Under the pieces are notes generated by a model. It saw only the letters and a list, made by a program, of their open reading frames with translations, had not been told where the DNA came from and searched no databases. From positions 180,662-215,789 of the forward strand of contig NZ_LT706962.1 in NCBI RefSeq assembly GCF_900155535.1: a stretch of DNA of 35,128 nt, given 5' to 3'. This DNA comes from Corynebacterium urinipleomorphum. Its GTDB lineage: Bacteria; Actinomycetota; Actinomycetes; Mycobacteriales; Mycobacteriaceae. A program made the translations under genes and the position numbers. Position 1 is the first letter of the stretch, and each line of letters begins with the position of its first letter. Positions 20,713 through 28,960 of the stretch are shown in pieces.

Positions 20713-21624
20713 TTAACGCACGATTTTGCGGATTCCGGCGACCACACCGAGGACCGCGAAGCCCACGATCAAACCCATCACCGTGGAGCCGGCGGTGTCC
20801 ACGAGCCAGCCGAGAGCGCCGCCGCCGACAGCGTCGGACGCCTGCGCGAGAATGTCGTGTGGCCAGTGCCAGCCGAAAACCTCGGAAAAGCCGCGGATGA
20901 TCAGGTGGCCGCCGACCCACAGCATGGCTACGGTGCCCACGATGCCGATGATCTTCAGCACCACCGGCATGCCCTTCACCAGAGCTTTGCCCATGCCGGG
21001 CGCGTTACCGCGCTCGATCATGCCCAGTCCGATGTCGTCGATCTTGACCAGCAGGGCGACAGCGCCGTACACGGCCGCGGTGATGAAAAGGGCCACGGCG
21101 ACCAGCACCACGAACTCCATCAGCAGTGGCTGGTCGGCGACCTCGTCGAGCGAGATGATCATGATCTCCGCCGAGAGAATCAGGTCTGTGGTCACCGCGC
21201 GTTTCACCAGTGAATCTTCGGTCTCCTGGTTGCGGTTCACCGCCTGTTCCTGCTGCTCCTTCTCATCGTGGAGCAGTTTCTCGGCGATCTTCTCCGCTCC
21301 TTCAAAGCACAGGTAGGTGCCGCCGATCATCAGGATCGGGACCAGAGCCCACGGCGCGAACGCGTTGAGCAGTAGCGCGATCGGCAGAATGATGATCAGC
21401 TTGTTGCGCAGCGAGCCCTTGGTGATCTTCCAAATGATCGGAAGTTCGCGCGCGGGCGACACGTCGGTGACGTACTGCGGCGTCACCGCGGCATCGTCGA
21501 TGATAACACCAGCAGCTTTTGCGGAAGTCTTCGCCGTCATCGCTGCCACGTCGTCCATGCTGGAGGCGGCGGTTTTTGCGATAAGGGCGACGTCGTCAAG
21601 CAGTGCGAGGAGACCGCCGGCCAT
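20713..21624 (-). CDS. DUF808 (YedI-type) inner-membrane protein
   Basis: The protein has 303 residues. The N-terminal MAGGLLALLDDVALIAK and the segment AAGVIIDDAAVTPQYV are hallmarks of DUF808/YedI proteins. The rest holds several hydrophobic helices, including one ending GTYLCFEGAEKIAEKL. The family is widespread in bacteria and has no established biochemical function. ATG 21624 has AGAAAGG 7 nt upstream; the frame extends to 21762 without family similarity. A -10 candidate TAGTAT lies near 21664. The gene for the HIRAN-like protein follows 11 nt downstream, and the DUF2218 gene is divergent. Confidence 0.9.
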   Translation of the reverse strand: MAGGLLALLDDVALIAKTAASSMDDVAAMTAKTSAKAAGVIIDDAAVTPQYVTDVSPARELPIIWKITKGSLRNKLIIILPIALLLNAFAPWALVPILMIGGTYLCFEGAEKIAEKLLHDEKEQQEQAVNRNQETEDSLVKRAVTTDLILSAEIMIISLDEVADQPLLMEFVVLVAVALFITAAVYGAVALLVKIDDIGLGMIERGNAPGMGKALVKGMPVVLKIIGIVGTVAMLWVGGHLIIRGFSEVFGWHWPHDILAQASDAVGGGALGWLVDTAGSTVMGLIVGFAVLGVVAGIRKIVR

Positions 21625-21687
21625 GCGGGGACCTTTCTGTCGGGGGTGTTTCGACCAACAAATACTAATGCGTGAGATGCCCTTGGG

Positions 21688-21693
21688 TAGGGT
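21688..21693 (+). promoter_or_regulatory. -10 element (TAGGGT), leaderless start of the DUF2218 gene
   Basis: TAGGGT is followed by GTGGGCC and ATG 21701. No Shine-Dalgarno is needed or seen. Confidence 0.5.
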
Positions 21694-21700
21694 GTGGGCC

Positions 21701-22075
21701 ATGCCAGAAACCGTGACCTCGACTGCGCGCGTGCGTCTCGATCGCCCCGCACGATACGGCAAGCTGCTGGCCAGCCATTACGGGCAGCTTATCGACGCCA
21801 CTTGGGACCCCGAATCCTCCAAGGGCACCTTCACGTTTCCCGCCGTCGGAGTAGGGGATGCCTCCGAGTGCGGCTCCGCGACATGCGATGTGATCGGCAC
21901 CGAGGGGGTGCTCATGCTGAGTATCGAGGGTGAGGAGCTCGCTGTGGAGAATGTCGAGCGTGAGCTAGCGACACGCCTCCTGCATCTCGCCGCGGACCAG
22001 GACGTGGTGGTGGAGTTCACCCGCGGCAAACGCGGCCGTGCGCGCTTCACGCGTGAGCAGCTGACCTCTGCCTAG
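21701..22075 (+). CDS. DUF2218 domain protein
   Basis: The protein has 124 residues. The pattern STARVRLDRPARYGKLLASH, the glycine-rich middle and the C-terminal RGKRGRARFTREQ match DUF2218, a small alpha/beta family often found beside iron-siderophore or transport genes in actinobacteria; function unknown. The middle contains two close cysteines (ECGSATCDV), which may be chance. The start is set by a leaderless -10 at 21688-21693. It converges on the DUF402 gene with 20 nt between stops. Confidence 0.82.
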   Translation: MPETVTSTARVRLDRPARYGKLLASHYGQLIDATWDPESSKGTFTFPAVGVGDASECGSATCDVIGTEGVLMLSIEGEELAVENVERELATRLLHLAADQDVVVEFTRGKRGRARFTREQLTSA

Positions 22076-22095
22076 CTGCCCCTAGATACCGGTAG

Positions 22096-22671
22096 CTAGG
22101 AAGCCGCCGGTGCCAGTTCGACTTCATCGGCCCAGGTGAGTTCGATGCCTTGGGCGCGGAGCCACTCCATTGCGTCGTCGTCGTGGCGGGTGATGCCCTC
22201 GACAGCGTTGAGTGTGGCGTCAATAGCCTTCTCGGCTTCTTCGGCGGTGATGAAGCCCGCAGACGTTGCCGCGGCGAGCTCGTCGATATCCAGCACGTCG
22301 ATCGCCTCGCCCTGAACTGCGACGAGATCCACGTACAGGTCGCGGGTGCGCCAGACCTCGCCTTCGACATCAATGTCCGCGATGTCGAAATAGTAGTCCT
22401 GCTCCACGTCCACGCCCTCACGGAAGTGGAAGATATTGGCGCGCAGGTTCAACTTTGGCAGCAGCCAGCTCTCCAGGTAACCGAATTTCGGGTGGTTCGC
22501 GCCGCGCGCCATGTAGAGCCCGAAATCGGTGACTCGGAACGTGTCCACGTCCCGGAGGAACCCCTTGGGATCGGTGTTGGTCTTCGACGTGGTGTCGAAC
22601 GTCTCCTGCTTCACGGGGTGGAGGTCGGGGAGATCCGCGCGCTCCGTCTGGATCGCTGTCATGTCGTTCAC
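22096..22671 (-). CDS. DUF402 (FomD-like) protein
   Basis: The protein has 191 residues. The core YYFDIADIDVEGEVWRTRD followed by LYVDLVAV is the DUF402 signature, an Asp-rich metal site in a beta-barrel. Characterised members hydrolyse nucleoside di- or triphosphates or cytidylyl-phosphonates, so a metal-dependent phosphohydrolase is likely. The C-terminal helices (ITAEEAEKAIDATLNAVE) are common in the actinobacterial version. The start is GTG 22671; ATG 22662 is equally possible, with a weak CAGGTG ahead. It is downstream of the secreted-protein gene on the same strand. Confidence 0.85.
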   Translation of the reverse strand: MNDMTAIQTERADLPDLHPVKQETFDTTSKTNTDPKGFLRDVDTFRVTDFGLYMARGANHPKFGYLESWLLPKLNLRANIFHFREGVDVEQDYYFDIADIDVEGEVWRTRDLYVDLVAVQGEAIDVLDIDELAAATSAGFITAEEAEKAIDATLNAVEGITRHDDDAMEWLRAQGIELTWADEVELAPAAS

Positions 22672-22717
22672 CTGCCGTCCGCTTGTTTTCTTGGGGTACC
22701 TATCGGCGCTCTGCCAG

Positions 22718-23422
22718 CTACTTCACCGTCACGCTCAGTGCCGTCGGGGCGAAACCGCAGCTGCGACCGCCGGTGTTGACGGCTCCGGAGACCACCGCCA
22801 GCACCGGGCCGGAGCCCGTGTCGGCGACGTTGGAGAGCGTTGCCGGTCCTGTTGGGTTTATCCCTTTGTTATAAAGCGGCGTTACACCCGTGCGGAGGTT
22901 GGCCAGGTTGATCCAGTGGACCTTCATTGCTCCTTGTGCGGGTGAAGCGGCCTTTGTACCCAATGCGGTGAAGACAAAAGTGGCCTGGCCTGCCTTCGGC
23001 GCAGGAACCGGAATGCGGGCGGGACCGGGCACGGCAATGAGTGAGCCGGTCGAGTGCATTCCCGGGCCCATGCAGTTAGGGGAGACGGTGGGCCAGAAGC
23101 CTTGGCGGAACCCGGGGCCGTTTACCGGCAGCGCCGGGCCACCGGAGGTGTCGCCGGTGCCAGCCAGGAAGGCGAGGCCGCTCAACAGCGCGTCGCGGAC
23201 TTGGGCGGGAACACCGGGACGGTTGGCAAAGTCAGTGACGGCCCGTTGAACCTGCGGTGTCGGCCGACCGAGCGGGTCGACGATTGCGGACGAGGCGGCG
23301 GAAAGGGCGCCGGGTGCCGGGGCAGCCTGGGCGGGCGCGGGCAGGGCGAAGGCACCGCCGGCGAGAGCGGCAGTCAACGCTGCGGACGCGACACTGGCGC
23401 AGATGAGTGGTGCTATCTTCAA
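22718..23422 (-). CDS. Secreted protein conserved in Corynebacteriales, unknown function
   Basis: The protein has 234 residues. A Sec signal peptide (positive start, Ala-rich core, cleavage after APAQA near residue 33) precedes the mature protein. The mature part holds FWPTVSPNCMGPG and a late GGRSCGF, so two cysteines could form a disulfide, and a beta-rich domain (ATFVFTALGTKAASPAQGAM, MKVHWINLANLRTG). Similar secreted proteins occur in mycobacteria, but I know no function. The start codon is TTG 23422, set by AAAGGA 8 nt upstream and by the fit of the signal peptide. Confidence 0.75.
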   Translation of the reverse strand: MKIAPLICASVASAALTAALAGGAFALPAPAQAAPAPGALSAASSAIVDPLGRPTPQVQRAVTDFANRPGVPAQVRDALLSGLAFLAGTGDTSGGPALPVNGPGFRQGFWPTVSPNCMGPGMHSTGSLIAVPGPARIPVPAPKAGQATFVFTALGTKAASPAQGAMKVHWINLANLRTGVTPLYNKGINPTGPATLSNVADTGSGPVLAVVSGAVNTGGRSCGFAPTALSVTVK

Positions 23423-23528
23423 GGAAAGTATCCTTTGTGGCGGGAAAATAAAATTACAACTTCTGCAACTTAAGCGACTCTGAACACATTTTCAACAAGA
23501 GTTCCACAATTCGCTGCGCGTTCCATGG

Positions 23529-23545
23529 GAGTCAAGGGGTGACTC
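23529..23545. repeat. Palindrome GAGTCAAGGGGTGACTC in the secreted-protein/typA intergenic region
   Basis: Perfect 6-bp arms flank a 5-nt centre, in a 257-bp divergent gap that otherwise holds only promoter-like sequence. It could be an operator or a weak hairpin. Confidence 0.3.
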
Positions 23546-23619
23546 TGGACGCCGGTTGTGCGATGGTCAGGGGTTTCGGAACGTGTATTTTCGGTGTCGC
23601 ACGCGAGTCCCTATGGGAG

Positions 23620-23625
23620 TAGGGT
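23620..23625 (+). promoter_or_regulatory. Candidate -10 (TAGGGT) of typA
   Basis: TAGGGT lies 54 nt before GTG 23680, leaving a short leader that contains AAAGGAG (23664-23670). The -35 is poor. Confidence 0.35.
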
Positions 23626-23679
23626 TTAACCGTTCAACTGCGCCCCACGCAGTACGCCTATCTAAAGGAGCAGACCGAA

Positions 23680-25596
23680 GTGTCGCACCCCGAGTTCCGT
23701 AACGTCGCCATCGTCGCACACGTCGACCACGGCAAGACCACCCTCGTCAACGGCATGCTGGAGCAGTCCGGCGTCTTCGGCGACCACGGGGAACACGGCG
23801 ACCGCGTCATGGACTCCGGTGAGCTCGAGTCCGAGCGCGGCATCACCATCCTGGCCAAGAACACCGCCATCCGCCGTCAGGGCGCCGGCAAAGACGGCCG
23901 CGACTTGGTCATCAATGTCATTGACACCCCGGGCCACGCGGACTTCGGCGGCGAGGTCGAGCGCGGCCTCTCCATGGTCGACGGCGTTGTCCTGCTTATT
24001 GACGCATCTGAGGGCCCCCTCCCGCAGACGCGCTTCGTCCTGGGCAAGGCCCTCGAGGCCAAGAAGCCCGTGATCATCTGCGTGAACAAGACCGACCGCC
24101 CGGACGCGCGTATCGACGATGTCGTGGAAGAAGCCCAGGACCTGCTCCTAGAGCTCGGCGCTTCGCTGGAGGACCCGGAGGCCGCTGAGGCCGCCGAGAA
24201 CCTCCTCGAGCTGCCGGTCCTGTACGCCTCCGGCCGCGCAGGCCGCGCCTCCTTCAACAACCCGGGCAACGGCGAGCTGCCTGACAACGAGGACTTGCAG
24301 CCGCTATTCGACGTCATCTACGACGTCTTGCCGGAGCCGTCCGCCGACATCGATGCCCCGTTCCAGGCGCAGGTGACCAACCTGGACTCGTCCTCCTTCC
24401 TCGGCCGTATCGCTCTGATCCGCGTCTACCGCGGCAGCGTGAAGAAGGGCGACAACGTGGCCTGGGTGCACTACGACGCGGAGGGCGAACAGCACGTCAA
24501 GAACGTCAAGATCGCCGAGCTGCTTGTCACCGAAGGCCTCGAGCGTGTTCCCGCTCAGGGCGAGGTCGTCGCCGGAGACATTGCCGCCGTGTCCGGCATC
24601 GACGAGATCATGATCGGCGACACCCTGTGCGACCCAGAGAACGTCGAAGCCCGCCCGCGCATCAAGGTCGACGACCCGGCAATCTCCATGACCATCGGTG
24701 TGAACACCTCGCCGATGGCAGGCCGCGGCGGCGGCGACAAGCTCACCGCCCGCATGGTCAAGGCCCGCCTGGACCAGGAGCTGATCGGTAACGTGTCCAT
24801 CAAGGTTCTGCCCACCGAGCGCCCCGACGCATGGGAGGTCCAGGGCCGCGGCGAGATGGCCTTGACCGTCCTGATTGAGACGATGCGCCGCGAGGGCTTC
24901 GAGCTCACCGTGGGCAAGCCGCAGGTGGTGACCAAGGAGATCGACGGCAAGACCTACGAGCCGTACGACCACATGGTCATCGACACCCCTGCGGAGCACC
25001 AGGGTGCCGTCACTCAGCTCATGGCCAACCGCAAGGGCCAGATGACCGCGATGGGCAACACCGGATCTGGCGACTGGGTCCGCATGGAGTTTGACGTCCC
25101 GTCCCGCGGTCTCATCGGCTTCCGCACCACCTTCCTCACGGAGACGCGCGGCGCCGGCATCGCCAACTCCTACTCCATTGAGCACCGCCCGTGGGCCGGC
25201 GAGATCAAGGGCCGCCCCACCGGCTCGCTCGTGGCAGACCGCTCCGGCCAGGTCACCGCATACGCCCTGACGCAGCTGGCGGACCGCGGCGACTTCTTCG
25301 TCGAGCCCGGCGCGGAGACCTACGAGGGCATGGTCGTCGGCGCGAACAACCGCGACGAGGACATGGACATCAACATCACCAAGGAGAAGAAGCTGACCAA
25401 CATGCGCTCCGCCACCGCGGATGCCACGGTCACCCTGGCTAAGGCCAAGACTCTCTCCCTGGACGAGGCCATCGAGTTCTGCGACGACGACGAGTGTGTC
25501 GAGGTCACCCCTGAGGTCATGCGCGTGCGCAAGGTCGTGCTCAACGCCACCGAGCGCGGCCGCGCCCGCTCCCGCGCGAAGCAGATGAATAAGTAG
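23680..25596 (+). CDS. typA: Translational GTPase TypA/BipA
   Basis: The protein has 638 residues, slightly longer than typical TypA. The GTPase motifs are complete: G1 AHVDHGKT (13-20), switch I RGITILAKN, G3 DTPGH (82-86) and G4 NKTD (136-139). EF-G-like domains follow, and the TypA-specific C-terminal part includes RGLIGFRTTFLT. TypA binds the ribosome at the factor site and helps large-subunit assembly and growth under stress. The start is GTG with AAAGGAG 9 nt upstream. The typA-lpqW-mshB order matches mycobacteria and C. glutamicum. lpqW follows after 30 nt but has its own -10. Confidence 0.97.
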   Translation: MSHPEFRNVAIVAHVDHGKTTLVNGMLEQSGVFGDHGEHGDRVMDSGELESERGITILAKNTAIRRQGAGKDGRDLVINVIDTPGHADFGGEVERGLSMVDGVVLLIDASEGPLPQTRFVLGKALEAKKPVIICVNKTDRPDARIDDVVEEAQDLLLELGASLEDPEAAEAAENLLELPVLYASGRAGRASFNNPGNGELPDNEDLQPLFDVIYDVLPEPSADIDAPFQAQVTNLDSSSFLGRIALIRVYRGSVKKGDNVAWVHYDAEGEQHVKNVKIAELLVTEGLERVPAQGEVVAGDIAAVSGIDEIMIGDTLCDPENVEARPRIKVDDPAISMTIGVNTSPMAGRGGGDKLTARMVKARLDQELIGNVSIKVLPTERPDAWEVQGRGEMALTVLIETMRREGFELTVGKPQVVTKEIDGKTYEPYDHMVIDTPAEHQGAVTQLMANRKGQMTAMGNTGSGDWVRMEFDVPSRGLIGFRTTFLTETRGAGIANSYSIEHRPWAGEIKGRPTGSLVADRSGQVTAYALTQLADRGDFFVEPGAETYEGMVVGANNRDEDMDINITKEKKLTNMRSATADATVTLAKAKTLSLDEAIEFCDDDECVEVTPEVMRVRKVVLNATERGRARSRAKQMNK

Positions 25597-25612
25597 TACC
25601 CCGCTCATGCAG

Positions 25613-25618
25613 TAGCAT
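25613..25618 (+). promoter_or_regulatory. -10 element (TAGCAT) for lpqW
   Basis: TAGCAT lies 8 nt before ATG 25627, in the short typA-lpqW gap. It favours this ATG over the in-frame GTG at 25621. Confidence 0.4.
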
Positions 25619-25626
25619 TAGTGGCC

Positions 25627-27306
25627 ATGCGCACCCCCAGTTGCAGAGCTGCAGCGACGAGAATTCTCGCCCCTGTTCTCGCACTGGGGGTGTTGTCGTC
25701 GTGCTCCGCTCAGCCTGGGCCACCGCCGATCGTGGAGGAGCCCACGACCACGGAGACCGCCACGACCACCGTGCAGCCGGCGGCGCGCACCGAGGCGAAT
25801 GTCGGTGTCCAGCCGCTGCGCAACGGGCTGAATCCGCACTTGGCCGCCGATGACAATTCGACGGTCCAGGACCTCGCCGCGCTCACGCTCCCCAGCGCCT
25901 TCGATCCGGGCGGAATCAACCATGACCTGCTGGTCTCCGCAGACGTGCTGCCTCAGGAGCAAGTCTCGGCCGAGCCCGGCGCGCCAGAACCTCCTGCGAT
26001 GACGGTCCGCTACGTCATTGCTCCGGCAGCGCAGTGGTCGGACGGCAGCCCAGTGACGGGCGCCGACTTTGTGTACCTGTGGCGCGGGATGGTGTCCACA
26101 CCGGGAGTCATCGATCCCGCCGGGTACCGCGCGATCCGCGACATCCAAGTCAGCGGCAGCGGGAAGACCGTCGACGTGATTTTCGACGAACCTGTGACCA
26201 CGTGGCCGGAGCTGTTCACCCACCTTTTGCCGTCCCACCTGCTTGATTCGCGCGCGGCTGATTTTGCCACAGCTCTGAGCAACACGATCCCGGCGTCCGC
26301 TGGGCGGTACATGGTGGACAAAGTCGACCGCGGCGCCGGTGTCATCGCTCTCAAGCGCAACGACCGTTTCTGGGCGCCGGATCCCGCCGGCATCGACTTG
26401 CTCACGCTCAATTTCGTGAGATCCACGAACCTCACCGCCGACCGCATCCGCTCCGGCCAGCTCGCGTTCGTCGACCACGTGCCGGGGGAGACCTCGTGGG
26501 ACGCGTACTCGCTCATCCCCGGCGCTCAGCTGAAGCTCATCGAGGGCCCGCGCGAACTGGGCGTCACTTTCTCCGTCAATTCGTCCATCCTCGGTTCCAA
26601 GGATGCGCGCCGAGAGCTCGCTTCGCTTATCGACGTCCCCCTCATCTCCCGCATCGCCGCCGGCCGCGAACGCGACCTGGCTGCCGCCGCGCCGACAGAA
26701 CCATTGGAGGGTGAGCCGGAAGCGCTGCGCGCCGCAGTCGCAGAATCTGGCACCCTGCGCATCGCGGCGGATCCGCGCGACGACCAGGCCATGCCGGCCG
26801 CCCGCGCTCTCGCCGACCTGCTTGCCCGCGCGGGCATCAACGCTGAAGCCGTGGCTATTGACACCGCTGAGACCGCCAAACGCCTACGCGCGGGCACCAT
26901 AGACGCAGTCGTCGGCTGGTCGATCGACGGCGGCCCGGGTGTGTGGGCCAGCAAGGTGCAGTGCGCCCCGCAGAACGAGCAGTTCCTCTCCGGCAATCTG
27001 AGCGGCCTGTGTCTGCCGTCCACACGCGGTCTCGCCGACGACATTCTCACCGGGCGCATCCCTGCCGATGAGGCCCGCGCGGCCGTGTCCGAGACCCTCC
27101 GCCGCGAGGCTGTGTGGGTGCCGCTGCTCGGCGAACGCCGCATCATGGTGCTCGGCGAGGGCATCATTGGCCCTGCACCCCAACTGGAGAACTGGGGCGA
27201 GGGAATCGCCGGTGCAGCACGGTGGAAGACTCAGCGACCGGCAGTAAGCAAGAACGAAGGTGGAGCAGATGAGCAACTCAACGAACCTGAACCAGCAGCA
27301 GGGTAG
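25627..27306 (+). CDS. lpqW: LpqW-type lipoprotein (solute-binding-protein fold), lipoglycan assembly
   Basis: The protein has 559 residues. Its lipoprotein signal peptide ends in LSSC with Cys26. The mature part has the family-5 peptide-binding-protein fold (LNPHLAADDN near the start, AAQWSDGSPVTGADFVYLW, GAGVIALKRNDRFWAP), but its genetic context says it is LpqW rather than a transporter component. No permease or ATPase gene is near, and the typA-lpqW-mshB order is that of mycobacteria and C. glutamicum. There LpqW is needed for periplasmic mannosylation in lipomannan/lipoarabinomannan synthesis. The 3' end overlaps mshB by 38 nt. Confidence 0.85.
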   Translation: MRTPSCRAAATRILAPVLALGVLSSCSAQPGPPPIVEEPTTTETATTTVQPAARTEANVGVQPLRNGLNPHLAADDNSTVQDLAALTLPSAFDPGGINHDLLVSADVLPQEQVSAEPGAPEPPAMTVRYVIAPAAQWSDGSPVTGADFVYLWRGMVSTPGVIDPAGYRAIRDIQVSGSGKTVDVIFDEPVTTWPELFTHLLPSHLLDSRAADFATALSNTIPASAGRYMVDKVDRGAGVIALKRNDRFWAPDPAGIDLLTLNFVRSTNLTADRIRSGQLAFVDHVPGETSWDAYSLIPGAQLKLIEGPRELGVTFSVNSSILGSKDARRELASLIDVPLISRIAAGRERDLAAAAPTEPLEGEPEALRAAVAESGTLRIAADPRDDQAMPAARALADLLARAGINAEAVAIDTAETAKRLRAGTIDAVVGWSIDGGPGVWASKVQCAPQNEQFLSGNLSGLCLPSTRGLADDILTGRIPADEARAAVSETLRREAVWVPLLGERRIMVLGEGIIGPAPQLENWGEGIAGAARWKTQRPAVSKNEGGADEQLNEPEPAAG

Positions 27307-28180
27307 CGGCACGGCACGCGATCTCGTGGGCCTACGAGTGGTGGCGGTGCATGCCCACCCGGATGACGAGTCCATCTCCACCGGCGGTGCGCTCGCGCAC
27401 CTGGCGCGCCGCGGAGCTGACGTCCTCGTGGTCACCTGCACCCTCGGCGAGGAAGGCGAGGTCATCGGGGAGACCTACCAGGGACTGGTCAACGACAACG
27501 CGGACCAGCTCGGCGGCTTCCGCATCCACGAGCTTGCCCGGGCACTGGAGATTCTCGGTGTGCGCGGTGAGTTCCTCGGCGGCGCCGGCACCTACCGGGA
27601 CTCCGGCATGGCCGGGTCGCCGGCGAGCAGGAATCCCCGCGCCTTCGTCAACTCCGGCGAGCGTGCCGTGAACGACCTCGTGGACATCTTCCGGCGCGAG
27701 GCCCCGCACCTCGTGCTCACCTACGACCCGAACGGCGGGTACGGGCACCCCGACCACATCCGCGCGCACGAGATCACGCACCTCGCTGCCGAGCAGATCG
27801 ACATTCCGCGCATTCTGTGGGCCGCCCGCCTGCGAGAAGAACTTGAAGCCAATTTCGCAGACAGGATCCCCGATGGTTGGACGCGCCCCGCGCCGGGTGA
27901 GCTCGACGCCGTGGACAGCACCGACACGTGGGTGGAGATGGACGACGTGGTCTACGCCGCCAAAGCCGAAGCCATGAAGGCGCACGCCACGCAAATTTGG
28001 CTTGCCGACGGCTCCATTTCCCCCACCAACCCCCATTCCGCCACCGCCTGCGGCCCGGTGACTACCTATGCTCTGTCCAACCTCATCGCGCAGCCCATCA
28101 TCCGGCGCGAGCACTACTGCATCGGTGCGGGTCTTCCGCTCGACCACGGTGCCGACATCGCCAGCGGACTCGATTTTTAA
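27269..28180 (+). CDS. mshB: GlcNAc-Ins deacetylase MshB (mycothiol biosynthesis)
   Basis: The protein has 303 residues. It deacetylates GlcNAc-inositol to GlcN-inositol, the second stage of mycothiol synthesis. The metal site is complete: HAHPDDE gives His30, catalytic Asp32 and Asp33, and GHPDH gives His163, equivalent to His13, Asp15, Asp16 and His147 of the mycobacterial enzyme. VTCTLGEEGEVIGE is another family block. ATG 27269 is preferred, with GGTGGAG just upstream; GTG 27260 would add three residues. The start lies inside lpqW, so translation is probably coupled. The stop codon forms part of the next gene's -10. Confidence 0.93.
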   Translation: MSNSTNLNQQQGSGTARDLVGLRVVAVHAHPDDESISTGGALAHLARRGADVLVVTCTLGEEGEVIGETYQGLVNDNADQLGGFRIHELARALEILGVRGEFLGGAGTYRDSGMAGSPASRNPRAFVNSGERAVNDLVDIFRREAPHLVLTYDPNGGYGHPDHIRAHEITHLAAEQIDIPRILWAARLREELEANFADRIPDGWTRPAPGELDAVDSTDTWVEMDDVVYAAKAEAMKAHATQIWLADGSISPTNPHSATACGPVTTYALSNLIAQPIIRREHYCIGAGLPLDHGADIASGLDF

Positions 28181-28183
28181 GAT
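28178..28183 (+). promoter_or_regulatory. -10 element (TAAGAT) overlapping the mshB stop codon
   Basis: TAAGAT starts with the mshB stop TAA and is followed by TTTCTC and ATG 28190. The downstream membrane-protein gene can therefore be expressed as a leaderless mRNA independently of mshB; no ribosome-binding site is present. Confidence 0.45.
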
Positions 28184-28189
28184 TTTCTC

Positions 28190-28585
28190 ATGGCCGAAAC
28201 CGACCCGCCGCGAGCTCAACGCCGCCCGCAGGTCCGCACCGACTTCACCGCCGCGGAGGCCCGCTCCGGTCTCACCTGGATCAGCGTGGGGGCGGGGATG
28301 GCGGTGCTGGTGGAGGTGGCGTCGATAAGCGTGCTCTATGGCATTCCCTCGATCCTCGCCGCAGCGGGCCTCGGGGCCGTGTTCACGCGCACCGCGCTGC
28401 TCTGGGTGCGCGACCGCACGCTCCTCGCCCTCGTGCCGCTGCTGGTGTGGATCTGCAGCTTCGCGCTGCTCGCGATCGGCCCCGAGGTGACGCAAGCGAT
28501 GGTCGCCGAAAATAAGATTCGCTGCGCCGTCCTGCTCGCCACGGCGAGCGGCGGGGCCGTGTGGCCCATCGTGGCGCGGAAGTGA
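28190..28585 (+). CDS. Small integral membrane protein, Rv1171-like position
   Basis: The protein has 131 residues. A basic cytoplasmic N-terminus (PPRAQRRPQVRTDF) is followed by about four hydrophobic helices (SVGAGMAVLVEVASISVLYG, PSILAAAGLGAVF, LALVPLLVWICSFALLAIG, CAVLLATASGGAVWPIV). A conserved hypothetical membrane protein occupies the same place after mshB in mycobacteria and corynebacteria. The function is unknown. It starts 9 nt after mshB without a ribosome-binding site but with a leaderless -10. Confidence 0.75.
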   Translation: MAETDPPRAQRRPQVRTDFTAAEARSGLTWISVGAGMAVLVEVASISVLYGIPSILAAAGLGAVFTRTALLWVRDRTLLALVPLLVWICSFALLAIGPEVTQAMVAENKIRCAVLLATASGGAVWPIVARK

Positions 28586-28631
28586 CATACTGTTGTGAGA
28601 ATTTCAGCCAGACGAGGAGTGACACCACCCC

Positions 28632-28955
28632 ATGACCTACATCATCGCTGAGCCTTGCGTCGACATTCTGGACCGCGCCTGCGTTGAAGAGTGCCCGGTC
28701 GACTGCATCTACGAAGGCAAGCGCATGCTCTACATCCACCCTGACGAGTGCGTGGACTGCGGTGCCTGCGAACCCGCATGCCCGGTCGAGGCGATCTTCT
28801 ACGAAGATGACCTGCCCGAGGAATGGAACGACTACTACGATGCCAACGTCGGCTTCTTCGACGAGCTCGGCTCACCGGGTGGCGCCGCCGCTGAAGGCCC
28901 GAAGGACTTCGACCACCCGTTCGTGGCCGCGCTGCCGCCGATGAACCAGGAGTAG
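28632..28955 (+). CDS. fdxC: Seven-iron ferredoxin
   Basis: The protein has 107 residues. Cysteines at 9, 17, 21, 25, 40, 43, 46 and 50 align, with an offset of one, to Azotobacter-type 7Fe ferredoxin. By that alignment Cys9, 17 and 50 bind a [3Fe-4S] cluster and Cys21, 40, 43 and 46 a [4Fe-4S] cluster, while Cys25 is free. It carries electrons at low potential; the partners are unknown. Its place between mshB and dapC is conserved in Corynebacteriales, where the gene is called fdxC. GAGGAGT lies 11 nt before ATG 28632, rather far. dapC follows after 5 nt, so the two are one transcription unit. Confidence 0.95.
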   Translation: MTYIIAEPCVDILDRACVEECPVDCIYEGKRMLYIHPDECVDCGACEPACPVEAIFYEDDLPEEWNDYYDANVGFFDELGSPGGAAAEGPKDFDHPFVAALPPMNQE

Positions 28956-28960
28956 GGGAG

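Noticed and set aside
24304..25608. 434-codon - strand frame opposite typA
   Set aside because: Antisense shadow of an unambiguous TypA.
25627..27306. Call of lpqW as a peptide ABC-transporter binding protein
   Set aside because: It has the fold, but no transporter genes are nearby and the typA-mshB context points to LpqW.
27332..28588. 418-codon - strand frame opposite mshB
   Set aside because: MshB motifs are intact on the + strand; the shadow has Gly/Val/His bias and no domain.
28590..28606. GlxR-like TGTGAGAATTTCAG upstream of fdxC
   Set aside because: Only the left half fits; the central TA and the right half-site are absent.
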